Assembly: GCA_902786925.1 (NCBI GenBank) | Contig: CADAEK010000003.1 | Location: forward strand, 122,915 to 186,914 | Direction: 5' to 3' | DNA: 64,000 bases | Source: an uncultured Bacteroidales bacterium | GTDB taxonomy: Bacteria > Bacteroidota > Bacteroidia > Bacteroidales > Bacteroidaceae | Shown: positions 46,783-53,998 of the stretch, piece by piece | Layout: every line of letters starts with the position of its first letter | How positions within the stretch are numbered: position 1 is the first letter of the stretch | Translations under genes and position numbers: made by a program | The notes under the pieces: generated by a model | Told to the model about the DNA's origin: nothing | Databases searched by the model: none | Seen by the model: only the letters and a program-made list of their open reading frames with translations

Positions 46783-47187
46783 ATGGCCAATTACATATTT
46801 GAACTCAAGGACAAGGTGCGCGACTACGAGTGCGACCTGCAGGGAATCGTGAATAACGCTAATTATCAGCACTATCTGGAGCATTGCCGCCATGAATTCC
46901 TGCTGGCTCACAACATCAGTTTTGCCGAACTGCACGACAAGGGCACGGACGCTGTGGTGGCGCGACTGACCATGCAGTTTAAGGTGCCTTTGAAGAGCCG
47001 CGACGAATACGTGACGAAACTCTGGATTAAGAAGGACGGCATGCGCTACATCTTCATGCAGGACATTTTCCGCCTGCCCGACATGAAGCTTTGCATCCGC
47101 GCACAGGTGGATTCGGTCTGCCTCGTGAACGGAAGACTGGCGGAGAGCGCTGAACTGAACGAGAAATTCGCTCCTTTCCTGCAATAG
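46783..47187 (+). CDS. Acyl-CoA thioesterase, hotdog fold (4HBT family)
   Basis: A 134-residue single hotdog domain of the 4-hydroxybenzoyl-CoA thioesterase/YbgC type. The catalytic Asp motif is CDLQGIVNNANYQHYLEHCR (Asp18), with the typical basic residues and VPLKSRDEYVTKLWI strand following. The start is the ATG just after the -7 box. Its stop codon TAG shares a base with the GTG start of dprA. The acyl substrate is unknown. Confidence 0.9.
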   Translation: MANYIFELKDKVRDYECDLQGIVNNANYQHYLEHCRHEFLLAHNISFAELHDKGTDAVVARLTMQFKVPLKSRDEYVTKLWIKKDGMRYIFMQDIFRLPDMKLCIRAQVDSVCLVNGRLAESAELNEKFAPFLQ

Positions 47188-48314
47188 TGGACACGCAGGA
47201 AATCATCTCTACCATCGCACTGACCAAACTGAAAGGTTTGGGACTGCTGAATGCCCGCACCCTGATGGACACACTGGGGTCGGCCACTGAGGTGTTTGCC
47301 CATCGGAAAGACATCGTGAGTCTCATCCCCGATGCCAGCCAGCGGCTCATAGCGGCATTGGCCGATACGGGTAGCGCGCTAAAGACGGCAGAGGAGGAGA
47401 TGGAATTTATTGAGGCGAAACACCTGAAGGCACTCACGCTCAATGATGAGAACTATCCACAAAGACTGAAAGAGTGTGAGGATGCTCCGCTGGTGCTTTA
47501 CAGTTGTGGCACTGCCGACCTGAACAGCCAGCGCATCATCAGCATTGTGGGCACACGCAAATGCTCCGGGTACGGCCGCGAGGTGTGCGAAAACTTTATC
47601 GCTGACCTGAAGCGCTACTATCCCGACACGCTGATTGTGAGCGGACTGGCCTATGGCATCGACATCTGTGCACACCGGGCTGCTCTCGACAACGGCATGT
47701 CCACGGTGGGCGTGCTGGCACATGGACTGGATACCATCTATCCCGCCATGCACCGAAAGACTGCTGCTGACATGGTGCATCAGCAAGGAGGACTGCTGAC
47801 GGAATACACTACGCACACCACACCAGAGAAAGGGAACTTTGTGCGGCGCAACCGCATCGTGGCAGGCATGTGTGACGCCTGCATTGTGGTGGAGAGCTCA
47901 CAGCGAGGCGGCTCGCTCATCACCGCCGAACTGGCATTGGAATACAACAGGGAAGTGCTCGCCTTCCCCGGACGTGTGTATGACGAATGCAGCAAGGGTT
48001 GCAACAACCTCATCCGCAGTCAGCAAGCCACACTCATCACCTGTGCCGAAGACCTTCTTCAAGCGATGGGCTGGAAGAACCCTTTAGAGAAAGCACCCAG
48101 ACAGAAGGCCGTGCAGCAGGACCTTTTCCCTGAACTGACCGACGAAGAGCGCGCTATCGTGAACACATTAAAAAATGTCGATGACAAACATGTAAACCAG
48201 ATTGCCATCGACACTAATATTCCTTATGCACGCGTAAGCATGCTGCTGTTTGACCTTGAAATGAACGGTATCGTCAAGGCGCTCGGAGGCGCCAGATACC
48301 GGTTGACACATTGA
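47187..48314 (+). CDS. dprA: DNA-processing protein DprA
   Basis: Binds incoming single-stranded DNA and loads RecA during natural transformation; widely kept also in species not known to be competent. The Rossmann-like DprA core shows VGTRKCSGYGREV, SGLAYGIDICAHRAAL, GVLAHGLDTIYP and the RRNRIVAGMCDA motif. The C-terminal winged helix (about residues 315-375) and an N-terminal SAM-like helical part are present. 375 residues. The GTG start overlaps the thioesterase stop, so translation is coupled. It is convergent with the ABC transporter gene with one base between the stops. Confidence 0.96.
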   Translation: MDTQEIISTIALTKLKGLGLLNARTLMDTLGSATEVFAHRKDIVSLIPDASQRLIAALADTGSALKTAEEEMEFIEAKHLKALTLNDENYPQRLKECEDAPLVLYSCGTADLNSQRIISIVGTRKCSGYGREVCENFIADLKRYYPDTLIVSGLAYGIDICAHRAALDNGMSTVGVLAHGLDTIYPAMHRKTAADMVHQQGGLLTEYTTHTTPEKGNFVRRNRIVAGMCDACIVVESSQRGGSLITAELALEYNREVLAFPGRVYDECSKGCNNLIRSQQATLITCAEDLLQAMGWKNPLEKAPRQKAVQQDLFPELTDEERAIVNTLKNVDDKHVNQIAIDTNIPYARVSMLLFDLEMNGIVKALGGARYRLTH

Positions 48315-48315
48315 C

Positions 48316-50154
48316 CTACAGAGCCTGCATGTCGTTCAACTTCTTGTAATAGCCATTCTGCGCTATCAACTCCTCGTGCGTGCCACGCTCCACAATCTTT
48401 CCATCGTGCAGCACATAAATCTCACTCGCATTCTTAATCGTTGACAGACGGTGAGCAATGGCAATGGTCGTGCGCGTCTTCATCAGCTTCTCCAACGCAT
48501 CCTGCACCAGTCGCTCGCTCTCGGTATCGAGTGCAGAGGTGGCCTCGTCAAGAATCAAAATAGGCGGATTCTTCAGAATGGCACGCGCAATGGATATTCT
48601 TTGCCGCTGTCCGCCCGATAGACGCCCACCACGGTCACCAACATTCGTCTGGTAGCCATTCTCCATCTCCATGATGAAATCGTGCGCATTGGCGATTTTT
48701 GCCGCTGCCTCAACCTGCTCCTGCGTAGCATTCTCCACACCAAAGGCAATATTGTTGAAAATGGTGTCGTTGAAAAGAATCGCCTCTTGGTTCACATTGC
48801 CTATCAGCCCACGGAGCGAATGGATGGACAGGTTGCGTACATCCTCGCCATCAATCTTGATAGAGCCGCCTGACACATCATGGTAGCGGGGAATTAAGTC
48901 AACCAGCGTGCTCTTGCCCGAACCTGACTGGCCCACCAAAGCGATGGTCTGTCCCTTCTTGATGGTGATGTTGATGTCCTTCAAGATATCGCGACCCGGA
49001 GTGTAGGCGAAATTCACATGGCTAATCTCGATGGAATCATCCAGAGATGCAACCTTCTTAGGATTGGCTATTTCCTTGATAGTATTCTCTGCCGCCAGAA
49101 TCTTGTTGATACGCTCCAGCGAAGCCATTCCCTTCTGGATGCTGTAGCCAGCCTTCGAGAGGTCCTTGATAGGCTGCAGCGTGGTGTAAAGAATCACCAA
49201 GTAATAAATGAAGCCACTCGCATCAATAGGGCTCTGGCCAGAGAAGATGAGATAACCTCCGAACCAAAGCACAATCACAATCATGCAGGTGCCCAAGAAC
49301 TCACTTACAGGATGGGCAGACGACTGACGGATGGCCACACGCATGGAGGCGTTGCGATACTCGTCATTCACAGCCTTGAAGCGGTCTTCCATCTTCTTTT
49401 CAGCAATGAACGCCTTGATGATGCGCAATCCACCCAGCGTCTCCTCTATCTGACTGATGCCATCGCTCCACTTTGACTGGGCGTAAAGGGAACGGGCCTT
49501 CAGCTTCTTGCCAATGCGGCCAATGCCGCCTGCCATCAAGGGCACTACCAGCAAGGTGAACAGCGTAAGCTGCCAACTCATGGCAAACATCGTGCCGATA
49601 TACACCAGAATGAAGATAGGGTTCTTGATGACCATGTCGAGCGACGACGTGATACTGCTGTCTATCTCGCTGACATCGGTGCTGACACGAGCCAGAATGT
49701 CGCCCTTGCGCTCTTCGGAGAAGAACGAAAGGGGCAACGAGAGAATCTTCTTGTAGATATCCACGCGGATGTCCCGCACAATGCCTGTACGCAACGGCAT
49801 CAGACAAGCAGAGCCGCCAAAGTAAGTAGCTGTCTTCAGCAATGTGAGGAAGGCCAAAATCAGGCCCAACACCAGCAGGGTGGTGGAAGGACCATAAGTG
49901 TTCACCAATTGCTGAGAGTAGTAGTAGCCGTTGTTCTTAGCTACCTCAACAAGGTTTTTCCATCCACCGGTGCCCCATTCCATATAGGAATACGTCTCTG
50001 TATCCACCTTGAAGAGTATCTGCAAGATAGGCAGCAGCACGGAGAAGGAGAACACGTTGAATATAGCCGCCAAGACATTCAAGGCCATCGTTCCAACGAT
50101 GTATTGCTTATAACGGGCAAAATACTTGCCCATCTGCTGGAAGAATTCTTTCAT
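48316..50154 (-). CDS. MsbA-like ABC exporter (fused permease and ATPase)
   Basis: Half-transporter of 612 residues that would act as a homodimer in the inner membrane. The N-terminal ~330 residues hold six membrane helices. The ATPase domain has Walker A LVGQSGSGKST, signature RLSGGQRQRISIARA, Walker B PILILDEATSALD and H-loop AHRLSTI. The closest functional match is the MsbA lipid A/phospholipid flippase group, although peptide or drug export is possible. It is the last gene of a minus operon behind a glutaminyl-cyclase-like lipoprotein and sufE, with 5 bp after sufE. Confidence 0.92.
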   Translation of the reverse strand: MKEFFQQMGKYFARYKQYIVGTMALNVLAAIFNVFSFSVLLPILQILFKVDTETYSYMEWGTGGWKNLVEVAKNNGYYYSQQLVNTYGPSTTLLVLGLILAFLTLLKTATYFGGSACLMPLRTGIVRDIRVDIYKKILSLPLSFFSEERKGDILARVSTDVSEIDSSITSSLDMVIKNPIFILVYIGTMFAMSWQLTLFTLLVVPLMAGGIGRIGKKLKARSLYAQSKWSDGISQIEETLGGLRIIKAFIAEKKMEDRFKAVNDEYRNASMRVAIRQSSAHPVSEFLGTCMIVIVLWFGGYLIFSGQSPIDASGFIYYLVILYTTLQPIKDLSKAGYSIQKGMASLERINKILAAENTIKEIANPKKVASLDDSIEISHVNFAYTPGRDILKDINITIKKGQTIALVGQSGSGKSTLVDLIPRYHDVSGGSIKIDGEDVRNLSIHSLRGLIGNVNQEAILFNDTIFNNIAFGVENATQEQVEAAAKIANAHDFIMEMENGYQTNVGDRGGRLSGGQRQRISIARAILKNPPILILDEATSALDTESERLVQDALEKLMKTRTTIAIAHRLSTIKNASEIYVLHDGKIVERGTHEELIAQNGYYKKLNDMQAL

Positions 50155-50159
50155 TATCT

Positions 50160-50585
50160 CTAACTGTTCTTAGCTTTGAAAGCCATGGCATAAAGCTTCA
50201 TCTGCTTCATCATGGCAAGCAAACCGTTACTACGAGTAGGGGAGAGGTGCTCCTTCAGGCCGATATCCTCGATGAAGTGAAGGTCGGCGCTCAAGATGTC
50301 GTCGGGAGTCTGGTTGTCCAACACACGGATGAGAAGCGTCACAATGCCTTTCACGATGAGGGCGTCGCTCTCAGCCTGGAAATGAATCTTCCCTTCAGGA
50401 GTCAAGTCGGCCTGCAACCACACACGGCTCTGGCAACCATCGATGAGGTTGCTCTCCACCTTATACTGCTCTGGCAATGGCTCCTGCTCACCGCCAAGGT
50501 CAATGAGCATCTGATACTTATCCATCCAATCATCAAAGTCTTCAAACTCTTCGATAACTTCTTGCTGTCTTTCTTCTATTGTCAT
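50160..50585 (-). CDS. sufE: SufE family sulfur acceptor protein
   Basis: Small protein that takes sulfur from the cysteine desulfurase SufS for Fe-S cluster assembly. The acceptor cysteine sits in the motif LIDGCQSRVWLQA (about residue 51), and the family pattern ADLHFIEDIGLKEHLSPTRSNGL is present (here quoted in part). 141 residues from the ATG at 50585 (MTIEERQQEV); the longer open frame to 50618 would overlap the upstream gene. No other suf gene is nearby. Confidence 0.93.
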   Translation of the reverse strand: MTIEERQQEVIEEFEDFDDWMDKYQMLIDLGGEQEPLPEQYKVESNLIDGCQSRVWLQADLTPEGKIHFQAESDALIVKGIVTLLIRVLDNQTPDDILSADLHFIEDIGLKEHLSPTRSNGLLAMMKQMKLYAMAFKAKNS

Positions 50586-50607
50586 AACTCTTTTATTTCC
50601 TATGATA

Positions 50608-51585
50608 TCAATCGTCAATCTTCTCTGTCCATATCACCTCAAGCATGGTCTGTCCTACAGCCTTAAGGGTTTCCTTGCTGATGTTCTTCACGTTGTCGTT
50701 CACGGTGTGCCATGTGGATGGGAAACCGCCACTCTCCGTGTCTGAGCCTATCACGTCGATGCAAGGGATACCGCCACGGTTCACCTGCAAGTGGTCGTCG
50801 GTAATCGCGCCGCCATCATCCTCATAGCTGAAGTACTTACCGTAGCCGATGCGCTGCGCTGCTCCCCACACCTTGTCCACAATGGAAGGGGCATAGGCCA
50901 TCGAGAACTGCTCACGGTAGAACACCGTACGATGTCCGCCCACCATGTCGAGGTTAATGCCATAACGTGCCGTGTACCCGTCTATATGGCGGATGCCAGA
51001 CCAATATTGACTGCCCAGACACCAACTGTTCTCGTTGGAGCCACCCGACTCGCCGCTGTCCTCAGCATCCCAGCAGATGAAGTCTATGCCAATCGTCACG
51101 CGGTTAGAGTCGTTCTGCAAGTACAGCTGACGAGCCATCTCCAGCATCACGGCAATGGAACTAGCACCATCGTTCGCTCCATCAATCGGCACCACATGGT
51201 TGCGCTCATCAGGGTCGTTGTCGGCCCATTGACGGCTGTCCCAATGCCCCGATATCAGGATGCGCTCCGAAGCCTCAGGGTTATAAGAGGCGATGATGTT
51301 GCGCATCTTCACCGGTGTGCCATCAAAGAGCTTTGCGTCAGCATACTGGTCATACACGACTGCCCCCAGGCGCTTGAACGTCTGCGCGATGTACTCACCG
51401 CAAGCATCGTGTGCCTCAGAATTCATCACTCGAGGTCCAAAAGCACACTGATCCGCCACATACTGATAGGCAGAGTCTTCGCAGAACTCAGGAGCGGGTG
51501 ACACATAGGGGACATCCGCCACCTTCTTCTCTTTGCAGCCAAGCAGCAGCAACGTAACAAGCGAAAGATAGAGTATTTTTCTCAT
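50608..51585 (-). CDS. M28-fold lipoprotein, probable glutaminyl-peptide cyclotransferase
   Basis: Lipoprotein of 325 residues with lipobox LLLLGC (Cys17). The zinc site residues fit the M28 fold: GHWDSRQWADNDPD, DGANDGASSIAVMLEMARQL, WDAEDSGE and the late His in FPSTWHTVNDN. The overall pattern (FGPRVMNSEAHDACGEYI, MRNIIASYNPEA, LGSQYW) resembles the type II glutaminyl cyclases of Porphyromonas and Prevotella, which turn N-terminal Gln of exported proteins into pyroglutamate. Aminopeptidase activity is the alternative. The start at 51585 follows the -7 box TACCTTTG (51613-51606). sufE follows 22 bp later. Confidence 0.85.
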   Translation of the reverse strand: MRKILYLSLVTLLLLGCKEKKVADVPYVSPAPEFCEDSAYQYVADQCAFGPRVMNSEAHDACGEYIAQTFKRLGAVVYDQYADAKLFDGTPVKMRNIIASYNPEASERILISGHWDSRQWADNDPDERNHVVPIDGANDGASSIAVMLEMARQLYLQNDSNRVTIGIDFICWDAEDSGESGGSNENSWCLGSQYWSGIRHIDGYTARYGINLDMVGGHRTVFYREQFSMAYAPSIVDKVWGAAQRIGYGKYFSYEDDGGAITDDHLQVNRGGIPCIDVIGSDTESGGFPSTWHTVNDNVKNISKETLKAVGQTMLEVIWTEKIDD

Positions 51586-51605
51586 TTTTGATGAATTAGC
51601 GGGTA

Positions 51606-51613
51606 CAAAGGTA
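51606..51613 (-). promoter_or_regulatory. -7 box ahead of the glutaminyl-cyclase-like gene
   Basis: TACCTTTG on the minus strand, 20 bp before the ATG at 51585. The nearest TTG gives a 17-base spacer, shorter than the usual 20, so the promoter may be weak. It rules out the longer open frame to 51711. Confidence 0.6.
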
Positions 51614-51664
51614 GGGATTTTCATCGAAACCAAACGTGTGAAACCCCAAGAATGTGCACTTTCA

Positions 51665-52261
51665 TCAAGCATCGCGGAGGAATGCCGCAAGTTTGGCCAC
51701 TGCACGCGCACGATGGCTGATGCCGTTCTTCACCTCATTGCCCAACTCTGCGAACGTCTGCTCGTAGCCGTCGGGCACAAAAAGCGGGTCGTAGCCAAAA
51801 CCGCCAGCACCACGCTTCTCGTGGATGATGCGGCCTTCCACCGTGCCATCGAAGAAATGGGTCTGCCCCTCATAAATCAGCGCCACACATGTGCGGAAAC
51901 AAGCTTTACGGTTACCGATACCCGAGAGCTTCTCCAGCAGCACGTCCATGTTCGCCTCGTCCTTGCCGCCCTGGATAGAGCGCCCATTCTTCACGGCATA
52001 GCGCGCCGAATACACACCAGGCTCTCCATTCAGCGCCTCCACCTGCAGACCAGAATCGTCGGCAAAACAGTCGTAGCCAAAATGCTCCTTCACATACGTC
52101 GCCTTCTGTAGGGCATTCTCACGGAACGTGGTGCCCGTCTCAGGGATATCAGCCTCGCAGCCGATGTCCTTCAGGCTCTTCACTTCATACTGCCCTTTCA
52201 AAATAGCTCGTATTTCCTCCAACTTATGCGCATTGTTGCTCGCAAAAACCAATGTCTTCAT
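51665..52261 (-). CDS. rdgB: XTP/dITP diphosphatase (Ham1/RdgB family)
   Basis: House-cleaning enzyme that hydrolyses ITP, dITP and XTP to keep deaminated purines out of nucleic acids. N-terminal motif [14 protein letters not shown], the metal-site segment [20 protein letters not shown] and the conserved GGFGYDPLF loop are all present, with SHRARA near the C-terminus. 198 residues, normal. It is divergent from the Lrp regulator and lies upstream of the glutaminyl-cyclase-like gene, which seems to have its own -7 box. Confidence 0.96.
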   Translation of the reverse strand: MKTLVFASNNAHKLEEIRAILKGQYEVKSLKDIGCEADIPETGTTFRENALQKATYVKEHFGYDCFADDSGLQVEALNGEPGVYSARYAVKNGRSIQGGKDEANMDVLLEKLSGIGNRKACFRTCVALIYEGQTHFFDGTVEGRIIHEKRGAGGFGYDPLFVPDGYEQTFAELGNEVKNGISHRARAVAKLAAFLRDA

Positions 52262-52383
52262 TTTCCTTTGTCATTTATTTGTCGTTTGTCACTTACAAAG
52301 TGTAAAATTAGTGTTTTTCTTTTAGCTTAAATGTCATCTTTCTCATCTTTTTGATGATTAATCACATTTTTCTCCCTAATTAT

Positions 52384-52414
52384 TTGACAAATAGAAAAAG
52401 AATAGCTACTTTTG
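52384..52414 (+). promoter_or_regulatory. Promoter of the Lrp/AsnC regulator
   Basis: TTG (52384-52386), 20 bases, TACTTTTG (52407-52414), 21 bp before the ATG at 52436. It is a full match to the Bacteroidetes consensus. Confidence 0.85.
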
Positions 52415-52435
52415 TTTACAAATTGTTTCAACAAA

Positions 52436-52960
52436 ATGGAAAAGATTGACAAGCTTGACAAGCAAATTATGGAGATCATCTCCGCCAACGCACGCATTCC
52501 ATTCAAGGACGTCGCAGCTGTATGCGGCGTGTCACGTGCAGCCATTCACCAACGTGTCCAGCGCCTCATCGACACCAACGTCATCGTAGGCTCAGGTTAC
52601 GTCATCAACCCTAAAAGCCTTGGCTACAAAACCTGCACCTACGTGGGCATCCGCCTGGAGAAAGGCTCCATGTACGAGCGCGTGGTCAGCGAGCTGGACA
52701 AGATACCTGAGATTGTGGAGTGCCACTACACCACAGGCCCCTACACCATGATGGTGAAGCTCTACGCGCGCGACAACGAGCAGCTCATGGACCTGCTCAA
52801 CCGCAAGATTCAGGGCATCACAGGTGTTGATTCCACCGAGACCCTCATTTCTCTCGACCAGAGCATCAAGAAGGAAGTGCCCATCTGTGTGACCGACAAG
52901 CAGGAAGAGAAAATCCAGAAGGGCGGCAAAGCTAAGATTATTCTCGCTGAAGACGAATAA
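52436..52960 (+). CDS. Lrp/AsnC family transcription regulator
   Basis: Feast/famine-type regulator of 174 residues. The N-terminal winged helix-turn-helix (DKLDKQIMEIISANARIPFK, then VSRAAIHQRVQRLID) is followed by the RAM ligand-binding domain (about residues 65-145, TYVGIRLEKGSMYERV and VECHYTTGPYTMMVKL). The C-terminal ~20 residues are Lys/Glu-rich and longer than usual. Start at 52436 (MEKIDKLDKQI), set by the promoter. The ligand (probably an amino acid) and targets are not visible. Confidence 0.93.
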   Translation: MEKIDKLDKQIMEIISANARIPFKDVAAVCGVSRAAIHQRVQRLIDTNVIVGSGYVINPKSLGYKTCTYVGIRLEKGSMYERVVSELDKIPEIVECHYTTGPYTMMVKLYARDNEQLMDLLNRKIQGITGVDSTETLISLDQSIKKEVPICVTDKQEEKIQKGGKAKIILAEDE

Positions 52961-52990
52961 CTCATATAGCATCAGTATCTAAAGACAAAC

Positions 52991-53026
52991 AAAGAGGCGT
53001 GTCCACTCGGGCATGCCTCTTTTCTT
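52991..53026 (+). terminator. Terminator of the Lrp regulator gene
   Basis: An 11-bp stem with one G-T pair (AAAGAGGCGTG, 52991-53001, and CATGCCTCTTT, 53012-53022), followed by TTCTTTAT. Confidence 0.85.
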
Positions 53027-53112
53027 TATCCAAGCCTCGCAAGGAAGCATATAAGCATACGGGCGAATGGAGCCGGTATGCTGACAGAATTCAGGGATTC
53101 TGAACGGAAGGG

Positions 53113-53193
53113 CCTCTAAACCGACGTCGTCGACATCGGTGAACCGACATCGTCGAGGTCGGTCGGTCGATGTCGACGACGTCGGTTTTGGGG
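53113..53193. repeat. Triple-unit intergenic element E7 (divergent core)
   Basis: Three 21-bp near-palindromic units in 23-bp steps (53120-53140, 53143-53163, 53166-53186), built from ACCGA, GTCG, CGAC and TCGGT blocks. Units 1 and 3 are reverse complements of each other except at the last few bases. Edges CCTCTAAA (left) and TTTTGGGG (right) resemble those of the other elements. The core sequence is unrelated to CGGTGTGA, so family membership rests on architecture. Confidence 0.8.
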
Positions 53194-53215
53194 CTGTGGG
53201 CATAGGACGGATAGC

Positions 53216-53269
53216 GCATAAAAAGAACGTGCCCCTCGACTGCGGTTGGTCGCAGTTGAGGGGCACGTT
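53216..53269 (-). terminator. Terminator of the polysaccharide deacetylase gene
   Basis: A 19-bp stem with one G-T pair (53226-53244 and 53251-53269, loop 6). On the minus strand it is followed by CTTTTTATG. It is 27 bp downstream of the deacetylase stop codon. Confidence 0.85.
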
Positions 53270-53296
53270 GTATAAGGTCCGAGAGGATGGGTGGCA

Positions 53297-53938
53297 TCAC
53301 TTCATGTGGCGCGAATGCAGAAGGTTGTCGTCGAATACTTTGAATTCGTAGCCTTGCTGCTGGAGCCACTCGATGCTGCGCGGAAGGGCTGTCTTGAGCT
53401 TGTCGATGCTGCGCAGCGAGTCGTGGAAGGTGATGATGGAACCGTTGCGGGTGTAGCGCTTCACGTTGTTGAAGACGTCATCGGCTGTGAGGCGGCGCGA
53501 GTAGTCGCGTGTGACGAGGTCCCACATGATGATGGTGTAGTGCCGACGGATGCGTATGTACTGCTGGTTCTTCATCCAGCCGCGTGGCGGACGGAAGAGG
53601 TTGGAGTGGATGAGCATGTCGGCTTCGTTGGCGTTGCGCAGAAAGTGGCCGGGTGAAACGGTCAGGCCTCCCAGATGATTGAACGTATGGTTGCCCAGGC
53701 GGTGTCCGTGCGAACGAATCAGTTCCAATAGTTCGGGATACTTGCGCACGTTGTCACCCACCATGAAGAAGGTGGCCTTCACTCCATAGCGGTCGAGGGT
53801 ATCTATGAGCCAAGGGGTCGATTCGGGGATGGGACCGTCGTCGAAGGTGAGGTACACAGCCTTCACGTTAGGGTCCATCCTCCATATCGCGCTTGGATAG
53901 AGCCAGCGCAACCATTTGCTGGGTTGTTCTATAATCAT
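53297..53938 (-). CDS. Polysaccharide deacetylase (NodB-homology) family protein
   Basis: Carbohydrate esterase family 4 fold of 213 residues. The catalytic Asp motif YLTFDDGPIPE is near residue 31, the zinc histidines are in HGHRLGNHTFNHLGG, and the later motifs FRPPRGWM and ITFHDSLRS are present. It removes acetyl groups from peptidoglycan or another acetylated glycan; which one is not shown. No clear signal peptide: the N-terminus is WLRWLYPSAIW-like and may be a short membrane-associated segment. It is the last gene of the FKBP-FKBP-DUF2723 run, 60 bp after DUF2723. Confidence 0.9.
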   Translation of the reverse strand: MIIEQPSKWLRWLYPSAIWRMDPNVKAVYLTFDDGPIPESTPWLIDTLDRYGVKATFFMVGDNVRKYPELLELIRSHGHRLGNHTFNHLGGLTVSPGHFLRNANEADMLIHSNLFRPPRGWMKNQQYIRIRRHYTIIMWDLVTRDYSRRLTADDVFNNVKRYTRNGSIITFHDSLRSIDKLKTALPRSIEWLQQQGYEFKVFDDNLLHSRHMK

Positions 53939-53998
53939 GTTGGTTGTTCAAGCAAGACCCCTCCCCGTTCTCTGCGGAGCGGGAAGGGGCGGTTTTCT

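Larger units (their letters stand above)
52961..53296. other. Convergent intergenic region between the Lrp regulator and the deacetylase
   Basis: 336 bp holding, in order, the terminator of the regulator gene, an unremarkable stretch (53027-53112), element E7 (53113-53193) and the terminator of the deacetylase gene. No small gene is supported. Confidence 0.7.

Noticed and set aside
46015..47187. 390-codon plus-strand open frame ending as the thioesterase
   Set aside because: The first two thirds are antisense to the FKBP gene. The true gene starts at 46783 after its -7 box.
53945..53985. GC-rich hairpin between the DUF2723 and deacetylase genes
   Set aside because: The T-rich side faces the plus strand, where no gene needs termination; the stem has mismatches and the two minus genes look co-transcribed.
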